In this document: positions 22,373 through 32,367 of the stretch, in pieces
Layout: every line of letters begins with the position of its first letter
How positions within the stretch are numbered: the first letter of the stretch is position 1
Origin: Boothiomyces macroporosus
Taxonomy: Eukaryota; Chytridiomycota; Chytridiomycetes; Rhizophydiales; Terramycetaceae
Reading direction: 5' to 3'
Assembly: GCA_027604185.1 (NCBI GenBank)
Contig: JADGKB010000014.1
Location: 62,001 to 126,000, forward strand
DNA length: 64,000 bases
Program-made: the position numbers and the translations under genes
The notes under the pieces: model-generated
What the model saw: only the letters and a program-made list of their open reading frames with translations
What the model was told of the DNA's origin: nothing
Database searches by the model: none

Positions 22373-22407
22373 TTTGTTTATGGAATTCAGATGCGAGAAA
22401 CTTTTCA
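22373..22407. promoter_or_regulatory. 35-bp bidirectional promoter, TAF9 / BOLA3
   Basis: Only 35 bp separate the two divergent start codons, so core promoter elements must overlap the opposite coding region or the transcripts overlap. No TATA box is present. Confidence 0.5.
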
Positions 22408-22724
22408 ATGATCAGAAAATTTTCGATTCTAAAGAGACTCTACACAAATATTGCCCCACTGAACCCCCAGTATACGCTAGGAGAAAAGATTATTCATGAG
22501 AAATTAGCAACGGCACTCGAAGCGCCAAAGCTGAACGTCAAGGATATTTCTGGTAATTGAAAACTGACAAAGGCGGTTGCGGATCCATGTATGCGGTTGA
22601 AATTCACTCGCCAAAGTTCAAGGGAAAGAATCTTGTTACTCAGCACAGGATGGTTAGCGATGTTATCAAGGATGAAATCAAGGAAATGCATGGAATCCAA
22701 ATCAAGACACATGTTCATGAATAA
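22408..22724 (+). CDS. BOLA3: BOLA3-like mitochondrial iron-sulfur assembly factor
   Basis: Two exons with a 20-nt intron (22553-22572), 98 aa. Residues 1-18 form a presequence (MIRKFSILKRLYTNIAP). The BolA domain follows, IHEKLATALEAP...KDISGGCGSMYAVEIHSPKFKG...LVTQHRMVSDVIKDEI...HGIQIKTH; the catalogue Cys in GGCGSMY and the invariant His in TQHRMV are present. BOLA3 works with Glrx5 and Nfu1 to deliver 4Fe-4S clusters in mitochondria. Cytosolic BOLA2 lacks a presequence. Confidence 0.92.
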
Positions 22725-22727
22725 ATA

Positions 22728-23273
22728 GAATACTTACTTCCTGCTGCTTCTACTTTTAGGTGTTTGGGTATATATGCAGGTTGTGTGTTTGTATTGGAAG
22801 GCAGTAAAATATTTAGTATTCGTATAATGGCATTGTAAGGGAGGCTATCGATTGATGGAGTAAATCCAGAAAGGACTGGTAGCTACGAATTAAAGAGTAA
22901 AAAGAATTGCATAGAGTGATGCGACTATCCAGTTAACCTAGTAACTGGGTTAGCATCTACAACAATCTAGTACAATAGAACCTTTTCTGTGTGCTATTAC
23001 TGAATTTGTGCCAATGTTGTCTCCGTTGCTTTTTTCCGCGACTCAAGGACAATGGCCGAGAGAATTGTCCAGTGACCAGCGCCAAATTCTTTCTTACCAT
23101 GTCAAACTGTACTTGAAGTAGTAATCAAACAGGCGATTATGGTGCCTTCCAGTTAGCTTTGCGAGTGATATTAATTTTTCAAGTTCATTAGTGAGGCAAA
23201 CCAAGTCCCGAGCAAGATCGCTATCTGGAGCCACAAATGTTTCAGGAGCGTGCTTTCTTTTTCGTATTTTTGG
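22728..23273 (-). pseudogene. Coding-like minus-strand region, frame broken
   Basis: Protein-like frames occur on the minus strand but do not join cleanly. One near 23115-23255 reads DLARDLVCLTNELEKLI followed by RHHNRLFDYYFK. Another near 22830-22900 reads LIRSYQSFLDLLHQS and shifts by one base into SLPYNAIIRILNILLPS. Pairing ELEKLI...HxNRLF with AYxSFxxLL is loosely reminiscent of the NEPRO/Rmp1 family of RNase MRP-associated proteins. A one-base loss at 22835-22850 (CCTCCCTT) would explain the shift. It is either a decayed gene or a gene with an error in the sequence. Confidence 0.3.
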
Positions 23274-24037
23274 ATGGATAAAGCAAAACCAGTTGCATTA
23301 GAAATGAAAGAAAAAGGTCACTCGTACTTTCTATCAAACCGAAGCGTTCTCTATATTCACATTTTCATTTGTCTGTTTTTATACACCTATGACGCCTTGA
23401 ATATCATTGTTTACGGTTCATTTTATTTCTACTTTTTGACCAGTAACTATTGTTAATATTAGACTGGAATTGGATTATCAATACTATTTACTTTTCTCTT
23501 GCCTTGTACAAGTCTTTTTTGGTTTACAAGGAAAGACCAGTTGGACGCTTTTTGAATAGCGCTGCTTTTGGGTTCTTTGCGTTGATACAACCAATTTCAT
23601 GGTTAGTTTCTGTAGTGTTTTGGGCTCTTTTAGCCCCTGCTGCTGTCTTCCACAACCCAAATGCCTTTGACAGAAACACTTGTGTTGTTTCTCACACCAT
23701 CAACTTGATCTTCCCACTAATTGAAATTGCAATTAGCACCGTTGATTTGTCGTTTATTCATCTTTGGGTACCATGCTTGGGTGTCACCATCTACTCTTTT
23801 GCCATCATCATCGTTCATGCTGCAACTGGTATGGACTGGCCTTATCCATTCTTGGATGCATTGAATGGAGGCCCAAGCGGAATCAGTTGGGGGCCAATGT
23901 TAGCCTTCTTGGCTGGCTTGTTTGTGTTTTTGGCAATCTTTTTGGGAATCACTCTTCTCTTTATCAAACAGAGAAACCGTCATGGTAAAAAGAGATTAGC
24001 GCGAATTGAGAAAGAATCATCTAATGTAACAGTCTAA
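23274..24037 (+). CDS. Rost/AIG1-like six-helix membrane protein 1
   Basis: Two exons with intron 23443-23462, 247 aa. About six transmembrane helices; the shared core of this local family is NWNWxxNxIYF, then QPxSWLVSVVFWALLA, SHxxNLxFPLIE, GMDWPYxFLDxLNG and SxxWGPxLAF. The tail is basic (KQRNRHGKKRLARIEKE). The pattern recalls Rolling-stone/AIG1-type membrane proteins; some AIG1 members are threonine hydrolases, but their catalytic Thr/His pair was not traced here. First of three tandem copies. Confidence 0.6.
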
Positions 24038-24444
24038 TATATAATATTTGAATTTGCTCAGTTTTTCCGCATGGCCAACTAAAGTAGGGTTCTGATTAAC
24101 CATGTAAACAGGAAAGCTCTTGATACTTGTGCGATTGAAGCTTTTATTGAAACGGGAATTCTTATTGAAACGGCCCACTTATCTTGTGGTGTTTCATCTT
24201 TTCACTCACTCTTTTTAGGCTAAGCTCAAGAGAGGTACGTCATTACTGGGTAAGTGGTATACCTGTAAATTCACAAAAACGACCAGGTATAAATGGAAGG
24301 AAGATATTAAATTCAATCTGTTGATTACCACTGTGGGTTACTCCCTAGATTGTCTGAAGGCGTTTGGAAAATCGCTTCATCCTGAAACAGATACGAGCCC
24401 TCGCTTGACCGGTTAAAAGATGCGGTTCGACCCTTTCTAAATCA
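24038..24444. other. Spacer between tandem Rost-like copies 1 and 2
   Basis: About 400 bp, with no convincing open frame. It presumably contains the promoter of copy 2. A GGTTCGA at 24423-24429 resembles a tRNA T-loop but no cloverleaf forms around it. Confidence 0.35.
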
Positions 24445-25191
24445 ATGCTAAAGGAAACCCACACATTCACAGAAAAATCTGAAAGATACTCTCATTTCCT
24501 GAGCGCCAAGTCAAACTTCATCATCCACCTTTTAATCGTGATTGTCATTTATGGGTACACTTTTTGGAATATTGCTATGGAAGGCGCACAGTATTTCTAT
24601 TACCTTACGCACTGGAACTGGCTTACGAATTTAATCTATTTCACCTCGGCATTGCTAATGTCGTTTTCGAACCTGAAGCAGGTACCTGTCAATTCTACTT
24701 GGTCCAGGGTGCATTACGCCTTATTTTGTGTTATCCAGCCTCTTTCATGGCTAGTATCAGTTGTCTTTTGGGCTTTGTTGGCGAAATCACTGGTATTTGG
24801 TTCGTCGGTTGCAACATTGGATAGGTATACTGGTGCTGCTTCTCATGTATTCAATTTGGTATTCCCCTTGATTGAACTTTTCATTTGCACAATCTCTACC
24901 AAATTCATTGATGTCATGTACGTTTATGCAGTTAGTGTGCTGTACTTTATCATGCTGTTGATCACCCATATAATGGGAATGGATTGGCCATATTCCTTCT
25001 TGGATACACTCAATGGCGGAGTCAACTCTGGATTTAGATGGGGGCCATTACTTGCATTCCAATTTGGAGTGCTAGTTATGCTATTTCTGTTCCATGCATT
25101 CTCAATGCTGCTCATTCGTGGTAGAAATTCTGCCGCAAAGAGAATGAACTGCATTGATGGATATTCTGAAAGTGACACTGTTCTAGTATAA
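24445..25191 (+). CDS. Rost/AIG1-like six-helix membrane protein 2
   Basis: A single exon of 248 aa. It has the same core as copies 1 and 3: THWNWLTNLIYF, QPLSWLVSVVFWALLA, SHVFNLVFPLIELFI, GMDWPYSFLDTLNGG and FRWGPLLAF. The intron that copy 1 carries just before NWNW is absent. The C terminus is Lys/Arg plus acidic (RNSAAKRMNCIDGYSESD). Membrane localisation is clear; biochemical role unknown. Confidence 0.6.
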   Translation: MLKETHTFTEKSERYSHFLSAKSNFIIHLLIVIVIYGYTFWNIAMEGAQYFYYLTHWNWLTNLIYFTSALLMSFSNLKQVPVNSTWSRVHYALFCVIQPLSWLVSVVFWALLAKSLVFGSSVATLDRYTGAASHVFNLVFPLIELFICTISTKFIDVMYVYAVSVLYFIMLLITHIMGMDWPYSFLDTLNGGVNSGFRWGPLLAFQFGVLVMLFLFHAFSMLLIRGRNSAAKRMNCIDGYSESDTVLV

Positions 25192-25337
25192 ACCCTATAT
25201 TTATTGAATAAATAAACGATAACATGCACCCTCTTTAATGTTGCTAAAAAGAATTTCAGTAGCCATCTATTTGGATTTGATCAATGTCTTGTGTTCTCTG
25301 TTTCTTTTTTTCCACGACAAAAGCGCGTTCAATTAGG

Positions 25338-26160
25338 ATGGACGAAGAATATGACGGCCCATTATTAATGCCTCCTCCACCACACAGCTATTTCCTTAAA
25401 CCCAAAACAGTATTCATCATTCGGTTCATTATCGCAGTGTTTTGCTTTATTTGGAGTGTATCGATTATTTCGCAAGAAGGATGGTATTACTTTTGGTTCT
25501 ACACACACTTCAACTGGATTCTGAATTTCTTTTTCTTTGCAATAGCAACATATCAAAGTTATATGGCTATGAATAACAGTGAATTGTCTAGGTTTTGGAG
25601 TGAGGCTTACATGTGTTTCTTTGCCAATGCGCATACTCAGTCATGGCTGGTTTCAATTATATTCTGGAGTTTAATCGCGAAACCCTTATTCGCGGATGAT
25701 ACGTCCTCGGATATAGCAGAAGGAACGATATCACACATTTTCAACCTCTTGTTGCCCGTTTTTGATTTATATCTAACCACGTCAGATTTTCCAATCGTAT
25801 ACATGTGCTTTCCATGGTCCATAGTTATTGTATACTCATTCGCTATTGTAATAATTAATCAAACAACCAACATGGGATGGTAATTGCTACTAATCAAGGC
25901 CGTACTCGTTTCTGTACGCAATAAATGGACACCAGTCTGGAATATCCTGGGGGCCAATGATTGGGTTCTTACTGGGAATACTAGCAGCACTCACGCTCTT
26001 TTACGGAGTGAATTTATTACTAATAATGCATAGGAACTATCTCGGAGAAAGCAAAAATAAACTACATCCGTCACAGACTCACTCCAAGTTAAGATTAGTT
26101 GAAATGGGAGTAGCAAAAACTAACCCTAATTTACACGAGAACCAAGTGATTGAAGTTTAA
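25338..26160 (+). CDS. Rost/AIG1-like six-helix membrane protein 3
   Basis: Two exons with a 19-nt intron (25880-25898), 267 aa. The start is taken at the Met giving MDEEYDGPLLMPPPPH; an upstream in-frame Met at 25284 would add a hydrophobic stretch. The core is diverged but clear: THFNWILNFFFF, TQSWLVSIIFWSLIAKP, SHIFNLLLPVFDL, then across the intron a W-P-Y and SGISWGPMIGF. Its intron is at a position (MGW/PYSF) where neither sister has one. Unknown function. Confidence 0.58.
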
Positions 26161-26205
26161 TATAACGTAATTTTTCTGTCTGAATTTTTCGGACTCGATC
26201 TCAAA

Positions 26206-27091
26206 ATGAAGCTTGGAGCGATTGTCGCACAACCTGATTTATTGTTCAGTAATCCCAACTAACGCAGAGCTCGGATCAAGCTTGGAGAAACTGGAGAAGC
26301 AATGGGTGCTGTGCTTTAGCGAAACCCAATTATCAGTAGTAGTCCTGAACAACTCTGTAAATTCCCGGATTAAAGTCTGGGCTACATTAGCAGTGGTAAT
26401 TCTCTTTAACTTAGCATGGGCTATTTGAAGAGTACCAAATCAAGAGCTTACACCACAACATGATTTATATTCAGTTGCTGGGAGAGCACTTTGTTAAAGC
26501 ATTAAAATCTGCCCAGTCGAGTGTCTCTGTTACCATGAAATTGACCCGAAGAGAGCTACCATATTTAAGTGTAACTATCACAAACCAGAGTCGGACAGGA
26601 AAGCTGTTGCAGCTTGTACAGGATGTACTTTTAGTTTAATTCAGATTCCGGTTAAAGTAATACCTCCGTCGTCTGCAGTTGATTTGTGCGAGCCGGAAAT
26701 GCCAGATCCAACGCTTTCATTGCAGTTCCCACCAATTATTGTGTTGAAGAAGCTCGTCGAAAAGATGAGAGCATTAGCAAACACTCTTACTATCAGCGCA
26801 AATACAGACGGAATACTGGAATTTGAAATTCAAACAGAAATGCTGTCGGTTTGCACAAAATACAGGGACATGCTGGTATACCAAGATGGATCGCAAACCT
26901 GTGCACAAATCAAAGTTGATATTGGAGATTTTATAAAGTTTATTCAGTGTTATCAGATCAACCCAAACAAAATTGTTTGTAGCATTATAGAACACCAAGG
27001 GCTGGTACTCACTATTACACTAGATCACATTATACACTCATCAGACCCGGCGTTGGAGATCTGCTACTACATGCCATGCAAATTCGACTAG
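26206..27091 (+). CDS. HUS1: HUS1, checkpoint clamp subunit
   Basis: Four exons, introns 26249-26267, 26396-26414 and 26625-26644, 275 aa, close to the usual HUS1 length. Family features are MKLGAIV at the start, W...LFEEYQIKSLHHNMIYIQL, ALKSAQSSVSVTMKLTRRELPYLSV, IPVKVIPPSSAVDLCEPEMPDP, LKKLVEKMRALANTL and the end QINPNKIVCSI. HUS1 forms the PCNA-like 9-1-1 ring with RAD9 and RAD1 and loads at DNA damage to activate ATR signalling in the nucleus. Confidence 0.9.
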
Positions 27092-27135
27092 ATACTTTAT
27101 ACTTGAAATAATACAATTGCTTTATTTACACAATA

Positions 27136-27549
27136 TTACATTATTAGGGCAGATTCAAACACCTGGGTGATATGATTTACAATGTCATCTTTCTTCATCG
27201 CTTCTTCCCATAATTTCAAATCCTGGTTGAAGCGCTCTTGTTTATTCTGGTTTGTAGAGTGCAAGGCATCCTCTATTTGATGCTTAAATATGTCATCATC
27301 CAAATAAAACTCCAACTCATCCTGTACTTCAACAGGAGAGATTCTGGAGTGGTATATACATTCATTCATTAATTCGAATTCTTGTCCTCTTTTGGTAGGG
27401 ATGGCGATTGGGGATGATTTCATTGATTCACTAGCGTAATTGGTGATATTTATATCACAATCGAGTGACTCAAAGATACGTGTGAAAGGGGGTGCGTTTT
27501 TTTTCTTTTGACCCCCTACGAACAGCCTCGAATTTTCAAAGCCAGCCAT
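27136..27549 (-). CDS. Hypothetical acidic protein, 137 aa
   Basis: A single exon with a KKKNAPPFTRIFESLD block, a central TKRGQEFELMNECIYHS segment and a C-terminal amphipathic helix (EDALHSTNQNKQERFNQDLKLWEEAMKKDD). No domain was recognised and it has neither signal peptide nor membrane segment. Its stop is 45 bp from that of HUS1, on the opposite strand. Its start is 4 bp from a possible plus-strand ATG at 27553. Confidence 0.55.
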   Translation of the reverse strand: MAGFENSRLFVGGQKKKNAPPFTRIFESLDCDINITNYASESMKSSPIAIPTKRGQEFELMNECIYHSRISPVEVQDELEFYLDDDIFKHQIEDALHSTNQNKQERFNQDLKLWEEAMKKDDIVNHITQVFESALIM

Positions 27550-27552
27550 TTA

Positions 27553-27735
27553 ATGGCTCGCTTAGCAAAATTAAAAGATTACGGAAGTCCCGGTCGAGGT
27601 AGCCTGGATGATTCATGTTTTAGTCCCACTGTGAATAGCCAAGACTCAATGGGATGGACCCCTCTCGTTCAGTTTAATAATTCTATTGCAGTTCTAGTCG
27701 CTTTATATGGTATAGTACCACATTCATGTTTTTGA
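27553..27735 (+). CDS. Doubtful small protein
   Basis: Frame of 60 codons beginning MARLAKLKDYGSPGRG and ending in a short hydrophobic stretch (NNSIAVLVALYG). It could be a real divergent partner or the first exon of something longer, but no downstream frame joins it with a typical intron. The ATG is 4 bp from the start of the minus-strand gene, closer than any other divergent pair here. Confidence 0.25.
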   Translation: MARLAKLKDYGSPGRGSLDDSCFSPTVNSQDSMGWTPLVQFNNSIAVLVALYGIVPHSCF

Positions 27736-28372
27736 TTGATTCAAATCAAGTTTAATCATCAGGTTTCAGAGTGCAATTGACAGTTTCAGCCTGAAACTGG
27801 ACCGCACTGTCTAGTTATTCGTTGAGTTAATTTGCTACTAATTGCTAAGCTGAAATTTGGGCAGAGTAGCAAATCGATGAATGTCCTTGCAAGAACTCCA
27901 AACTGATTCCTCGTGCCATTCGTTTGCGAGCTAGTTTGGATCTGTGCTAGAGCAAATTACGAGTGATGACTAACGCGGCGGATATAGGATTGTGTTATCT
28001 AGTTCAAGCGAATAGTTTAGATTCATCAACGTTAATCACCATTTGCTGAACGTCTGTTGCAACCCCAATCTTCCACTATTTCCTTATCCGATAGTTTCAT
28101 GCAAACGTTTGCTAATCGATTTACGCCTCACTGTTAACGTCAGTCACTCTTAATTTTGCATTCCCGACTTTTAAAATACGGATATCAAATTTAATGTGGT
28201 GCGCACGACAGCCCTCAGCAATCGGGTTGGTTGCTTGATTTCTATTGGTGCAGAAGTTTCTTGCAAATTCTGTGGATATAATGCGTCAATGTGACTCGAG
28301 GCATGACTCACATCCACATTTTCATGCAGCCATATAAATAGCCAAACATTTCCACCAACTTATCAGCTCAAA
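27736..28372. promoter_or_regulatory. Long upstream region with TATA box at 28333-28340
   Basis: About 640 bp with no coding frame ahead of the gene at 28373. TATAAATA at 28333-28340 stands about 33 bp before the start codon, as in two other genes of the window. The length suggests a regulated promoter; no activator site was identified. Confidence 0.5.
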
Positions 28373-28711
28373 ATGTACAACTCAAATGCCCACTATATCA
28401 TGCAACCTTCCAAGAAGGTCTCCAAGATACAAATAAACAAGGAAATCCAGGAAGAAACTCCAGTTGAAAAGCCCAAAGTCGAACCAAAGAGAAATCCTGT
28501 AAATCAAGCCTACAAAGATATCATGATGCTCCCTGGCAGGAAACAGAGCTCAATCACGCTCAATCCTGACCTTGTGTTGGAGCCAAAGCAAGAATCCAAT
28601 AGACCAGAGAAACATTTCCATGCTGACCCAAGACCAAGAGTAAAGAAAGCAGGCTCTGGAAAAGGAAATTGGGGCTCTATCAGAGACGAAATTAGTCTTG
28701 GAACTGCTTAA
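28373..28711 (+). CDS. Small basic RNA-binding-like protein (HABP4/Stm1-type C terminus)
   Basis: A single exon of 112 aa, hydrophilic, with many Lys, Pro and Gln and no hydrophobic core. The C terminus has a KKAGSGKGNWGSIRDEI motif with flanking RPRV and HADP, which resembles the GxGxGNWG end of hyaluronan/mRNA-binding (HABP4, PAI-RBP1, Stm1) proteins. These bind ribosomes or mRNA in the cytoplasm. It has a TATA box and a short leader, consistent with strong or stress-linked expression. The assignment rests on one motif. Confidence 0.5.
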   Translation: MYNSNAHYIMQPSKKVSKIQINKEIQEETPVEKPKVEPKRNPVNQAYKDIMMLPGRKQSSITLNPDLVLEPKQESNRPEKHFHADPRPRVKKAGSGKGNWGSIRDEISLGTA

Positions 28712-28768
28712 TCTTGTAAAAATTGAAAATAAAGTAGCTTACCTCATTTTGTTACTTTTGTGTGATGA

Positions 28769-28789
28769 CCAATTATAAATACTAATTGG
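28769..28789 (+). promoter_or_regulatory. TATA box framed by inverted CCAAT/ATTGG
   Basis: CCAAT at 28769-28773 and ATTGG at 28785-28789 flank TATAAATA (28774-28781) in a near palindrome, about 30-50 bp ahead of the TMEM135-like gene 1. CCAAT is the NF-Y/HAP complex core. Confidence 0.5.
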
Positions 28790-28817
28790 TGACTAAATGT
28801 AAAATAAGCTACAGATC

Positions 28818-30208
28818 ATGTGTGATGGAGATTTTCCAGTGCGGGCGGACTTGAAGGTTTGCTTCATGAAGGAAAAAGGAAAGGAAGAAATCCAACCAGT
28901 GCAGTTGCCCAAATGGAAGTCTTTAAATCAAATATTCACTCATTCAGCAACTAGCAGTGCCAGGGTATTTATAGTTTCATTTCTTATTCGTGGTGGAGTA
29001 AAATTTCTGTTGCTTCTGCTAAAAGTATTCAAAAACAAGTAAATAATTCTGATCCAGAAAGTCCCTTGTCGATGCAATCAAAGAAGCCTTTGGGGGTGAA
29101 GCTACCAGATTTGGATCAATGATAGGGCTATTCTCGTTTATATGGAAACTGGTATCCAATAGTTTGGCGTTTATCGAGGGGAAGCATACGAAAAGACAAG
29201 GTGCTATTGCAGGGTTTTTGGCTGGATTTGCAATATTGTGTGAATCAAAGGAAAATAGAGTTGGGTACACGCAGCAATTCTTTATGCGGTCAATGCAGGC
29301 TGGAAAGAATGCACTAAAGCAACGACAATTCCCAACAGTTCCGCATGGTGATACCTTACTGTTCAGTTTGGCTTGTGCTCAAATATTGTACTCTTATGCC
29401 TTCCGTCCGCAAACTTTACCTAGGGAATACTATTCTTTCATGTTGAAAACTGCCAGAGTTCCTAAACAATCTTTGCTAACTCAAGCTGCGCACATTAGGA
29501 AACGTGAAGCTATTGGTGAGTATGCGGTTGGCGATACCTTTACTAAAGCCATGGAGGAACTTGGTGCTACAAAAGGAAACATGCAGCGGTTGCAAGACTA
29601 CATTTCAAGATTCAACGGAGAGATGCCTGGAATACCGTGCTTGATTTATCATCCAAAAGAAGACAGCTGCGTAAAATGTTCTACTACAAAGTGGTACCAA
29701 GTATTCATGCAAATGACTCCTGTTTACTTGTCATTAAACATTGTTCCAGTTCTAGTACTAAAAACCAAGCATTTTTTGCAAAAGTAATTCTTCCTAACCT
29801 AGTCCAATGAAATATCTCTCTCAAAGTTTCCGATCAGTGATGTTTTCTGGGACATTTATCGCTTCGTACATTTCCTCATTTCAAGCGGGAATGTGCTTGT
29901 TTTGCAACATGTTTCCTTCTGTTAGCCCGAAATACTTTGTATATGTTATGGGGGCGATAAGTGGATTTACAATCCTTTTGGAGCAAAAGCAAAAGCGGGC
30001 CGAATTAGCAATGTACTGCCTGCCTAAAGCAGTCCAATCATTATATGAAATATTGATTGATAAGGGAAGCATCATACATGTTCCTCACTTGGATATTCTT
30101 GGTAGTTGTATCTCGTGGAGTGTTATCATGTCACTTTACCAAAAAGAACCGCATCAGATTTCTTCAATCCTATACAAGGTCTTGCGGGCTTTGATTGGTA
30201 CCTACTAA
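28818..30208 (+). CDS. TMEM135-like peroxisomal/mitochondrial membrane protein 1
   Basis: Three exons, introns 29039-29057 and 29784-29802, 450 aa. Several hydrophobic helices and the TMEM135 hallmarks are visible: KHTKRQGAIAGFLAGFAIL, QFPTVPHGDTLLF, CIYHP-like CLIYHPKEDSCVKC, and a duplicated half ending PHLDILGSCISWSVIMSLYQKEP. TMEM135 proteins relate to Tim17/22/23-type membrane proteins and act in peroxisomal or mitochondrial lipid homeostasis. First of a tandem pair. Confidence 0.85.
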
Positions 30209-30279
30209 TAAATTGTTCGTCCCATGTCATTGTTACACACGTTTAATATACCAAATTGGGGATCATTGACTTTTTTCTA

Positions 30280-31659
30280 ATGGACAAAGGGAAACTGAAC
30301 AGAAATCAACTCGAATCCAAAGACAAGAACCCAGTCACCATACCGAAATGGAACTCATTCAGTCAAATCCTCATGCATGCTCTAAAAGGCAGTTCAAGAG
30401 CCTTTGCCATATCCTTCTTGATCAGAGGTGGGATTACATTCCTTCTATCTCTAAACAAACTGGTGAGAAAAAAGTAACTTGTATTAATACAGAGCGACGC
30501 TAATTCAATGTGTTGGAGATTCCTTTGGAACAGAAGCGTCTAGATTCGCATCCATGTAATTCAAGTTAATCCAGGATTGGAGCGTTTTCTTTAATTTGGA
30601 AGCTGGTATCGAATACTTTGGTCTATGTCGAGGGGCACCATTCAAAAAGACAAGGAGCTGTTGCAGGTTTCCTAAGTGGGTTTGCAATCCTGTTGGAAAC
30701 TAGACAAAATAGAATCGGATTCACTCAGCAGTTCTTTATGCGATCAATGCAAGCTGGCAAGAATGCTCTTAAACAACGAAAGATTCCTACTGTGCCTCAT
30801 GGTGATACGCTATTGTTTTGTTTAGCATGTGCACAGCTACTATATGCATCTGCTTTTCGTCCATCTACGCTTCCTAGAGAATACTATGGATTTATCATTC
30901 GAACTGCCAAAGTGCCAAAGCAATTTTTGGTTGGCCAAGCATTGCATTTGCAAAACATGAGAGATATAGAGTACAAGGCTGATGACACGATGGTAAAAGT
31001 GATGGAGAGTTTAGGTGGAACGCCTACCAATATCCAAAAGCTAAAAGAACGAATTGCTAAACACAGTGGGAGAATGATTGGTTTGCCTTGTGGTATATAC
31101 CACCCCAAAGACGATTCTTGTTTGAAATGTGCTGCTTTAAAGTGGACAGCAGTGTATCGACAAATGTCCCCAGTATACTTGACTTTAAACTTTGTTCCGC
31201 TGCTAGTTCTCAAAACCAAGCAATTCATTTCAAGGTAGCCAATACTAACCTAGTCCATTAAAGTATTTTAAACAAATCTTTCGATCAGTCTTCTATTCAG
31301 GGGTATTCATTTCCTCCTACACTGCAATATTTCAATATTGCTTATGCTTGCTCAGTAATGCGTTACCAAACACCAGTCCAAAGTACTTTTTCTATTTCCT
31401 AGGTGCATTCAGTGGTCTGTCGATTCTATTTGAACAAAAACAAAAGCGAGCTGAATTGGCAATGTACTGCTTACCTAAAGCTGCCCAATCACTGTACCGA
31501 ATGCTCGTAGCAAAAGGCAAGATTGTATACGTACCTCATCTTGAAATCCTTGCCAGTTGTGTCTCATGGAGTCTAATAATGTCATTGTACCAGAAAGAGC
31601 CAGAGCATATTTCCACAATGCTCTACAAAATGATGAAAGCAGTGCTAGGCACATATTAA
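30280..31659 (+). CDS. TMEM135-like peroxisomal/mitochondrial membrane protein 2
   Basis: Four exons, introns 30474-30492, 30556-30574 and 31235-31253, all 19 nt, 440 aa. It parallels copy 1 throughout (HHSKRQGAVAGFLSGFAIL, IPTVPHGDTLLF, GIYHPKDDSCLKC, PHLEILASCVSWSLIMSLYQKEP). Introns 1 and 3 are shared with copy 1. The middle one, just before IGAFSLIWKLVSN, is not present there, so one intron was gained or lost after the duplication. Confidence 0.85.
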
Positions 31660-31667
31660 TATACATT

Positions 31668-32317
31668 TTATTTATAGATACGCAGTGCGCATATAACGAC
31701 ATTCCAAATTATAAGTATACTTAGAAAGCCGTATTTCAGAAAATAGAACCAGTTTGGTTTGGGGGGAATGTCTCTTGTTAGAATATATAACCTGTTACTA
31801 TGGAGAGTTCTTTGAGTAGCCGCTGGTCGATTGGTATACTGGTGTCCATGTTGAAAATGGTGAAGATGAAGTGCCTGTCTGGGCTTGTTTAGGCTTCCGC
31901 CACTGACCATTGCCTCAAAAATTTTGCAAAGTTTTTAATCAAAAAAGCTGTAGTTGCGAGTAGAGTCAAAATAAAAACGATATTGAAAATTGAATTAGAG
32001 ATATAGTGATACTGGTTTTGATTAGAAGCCCTTTGTCATCCACATTTCCAATGGCAACTGTTTATTTATCAATTGTAAATACTGTCACGTAAATCAAGTA
32101 AATCTGGTTTCAATTCCAAATTCCTTGTTAGACCAAGAGTAATTCCAGTGCCATTGGGTATTTGCCCTAACCAGAGAATCACGATAAGTCCATGGTGAAT
32201 CCGTTCGTTTGTCAAATAAAAGATTTGTTGATATGCAGAGACACCGCGGCCGGTACTCCCATTTATAAGATGATTTACTCTGTAATAAATCGAAACGAAA
32301 TTGGAACATTCATCCAA
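31668..32317 (-). CDS. Two-helix membrane protein, unknown function
   Basis: Assembled from frames on the minus strand: start at 32317, introns 32058-32082 (25 nt), 32012-32043 (32 nt) and 31884-31903 (20 nt), giving 190 aa in frame. A further 18-nt GT-AG segment at 31774-31791 keeps the frame whether removed or not (184 aa). The N-terminal 85 residues are soluble (LTNERIHHGLIVILWLGQIP). A helix IFNIVFILTLLATTAFLI, a basic His-rich loop and a terminal helix FLKYGFLSILIIWNVVICAL follow. No family recognised. Two of its introns are longer than usual, so details may change. Confidence 0.5.
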
Positions 32318-32367
32318 ACGCTTTCAAAAAAGTATTTTTTTTGTCAGATCCAAAAAACAAATTTGAA

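Noticed and set aside
24423..24450. GGTTCGA resembling a tRNA T-loop
   Set aside because: No flanking 5-bp T-stem, anticodon arm or acceptor stem can be formed.
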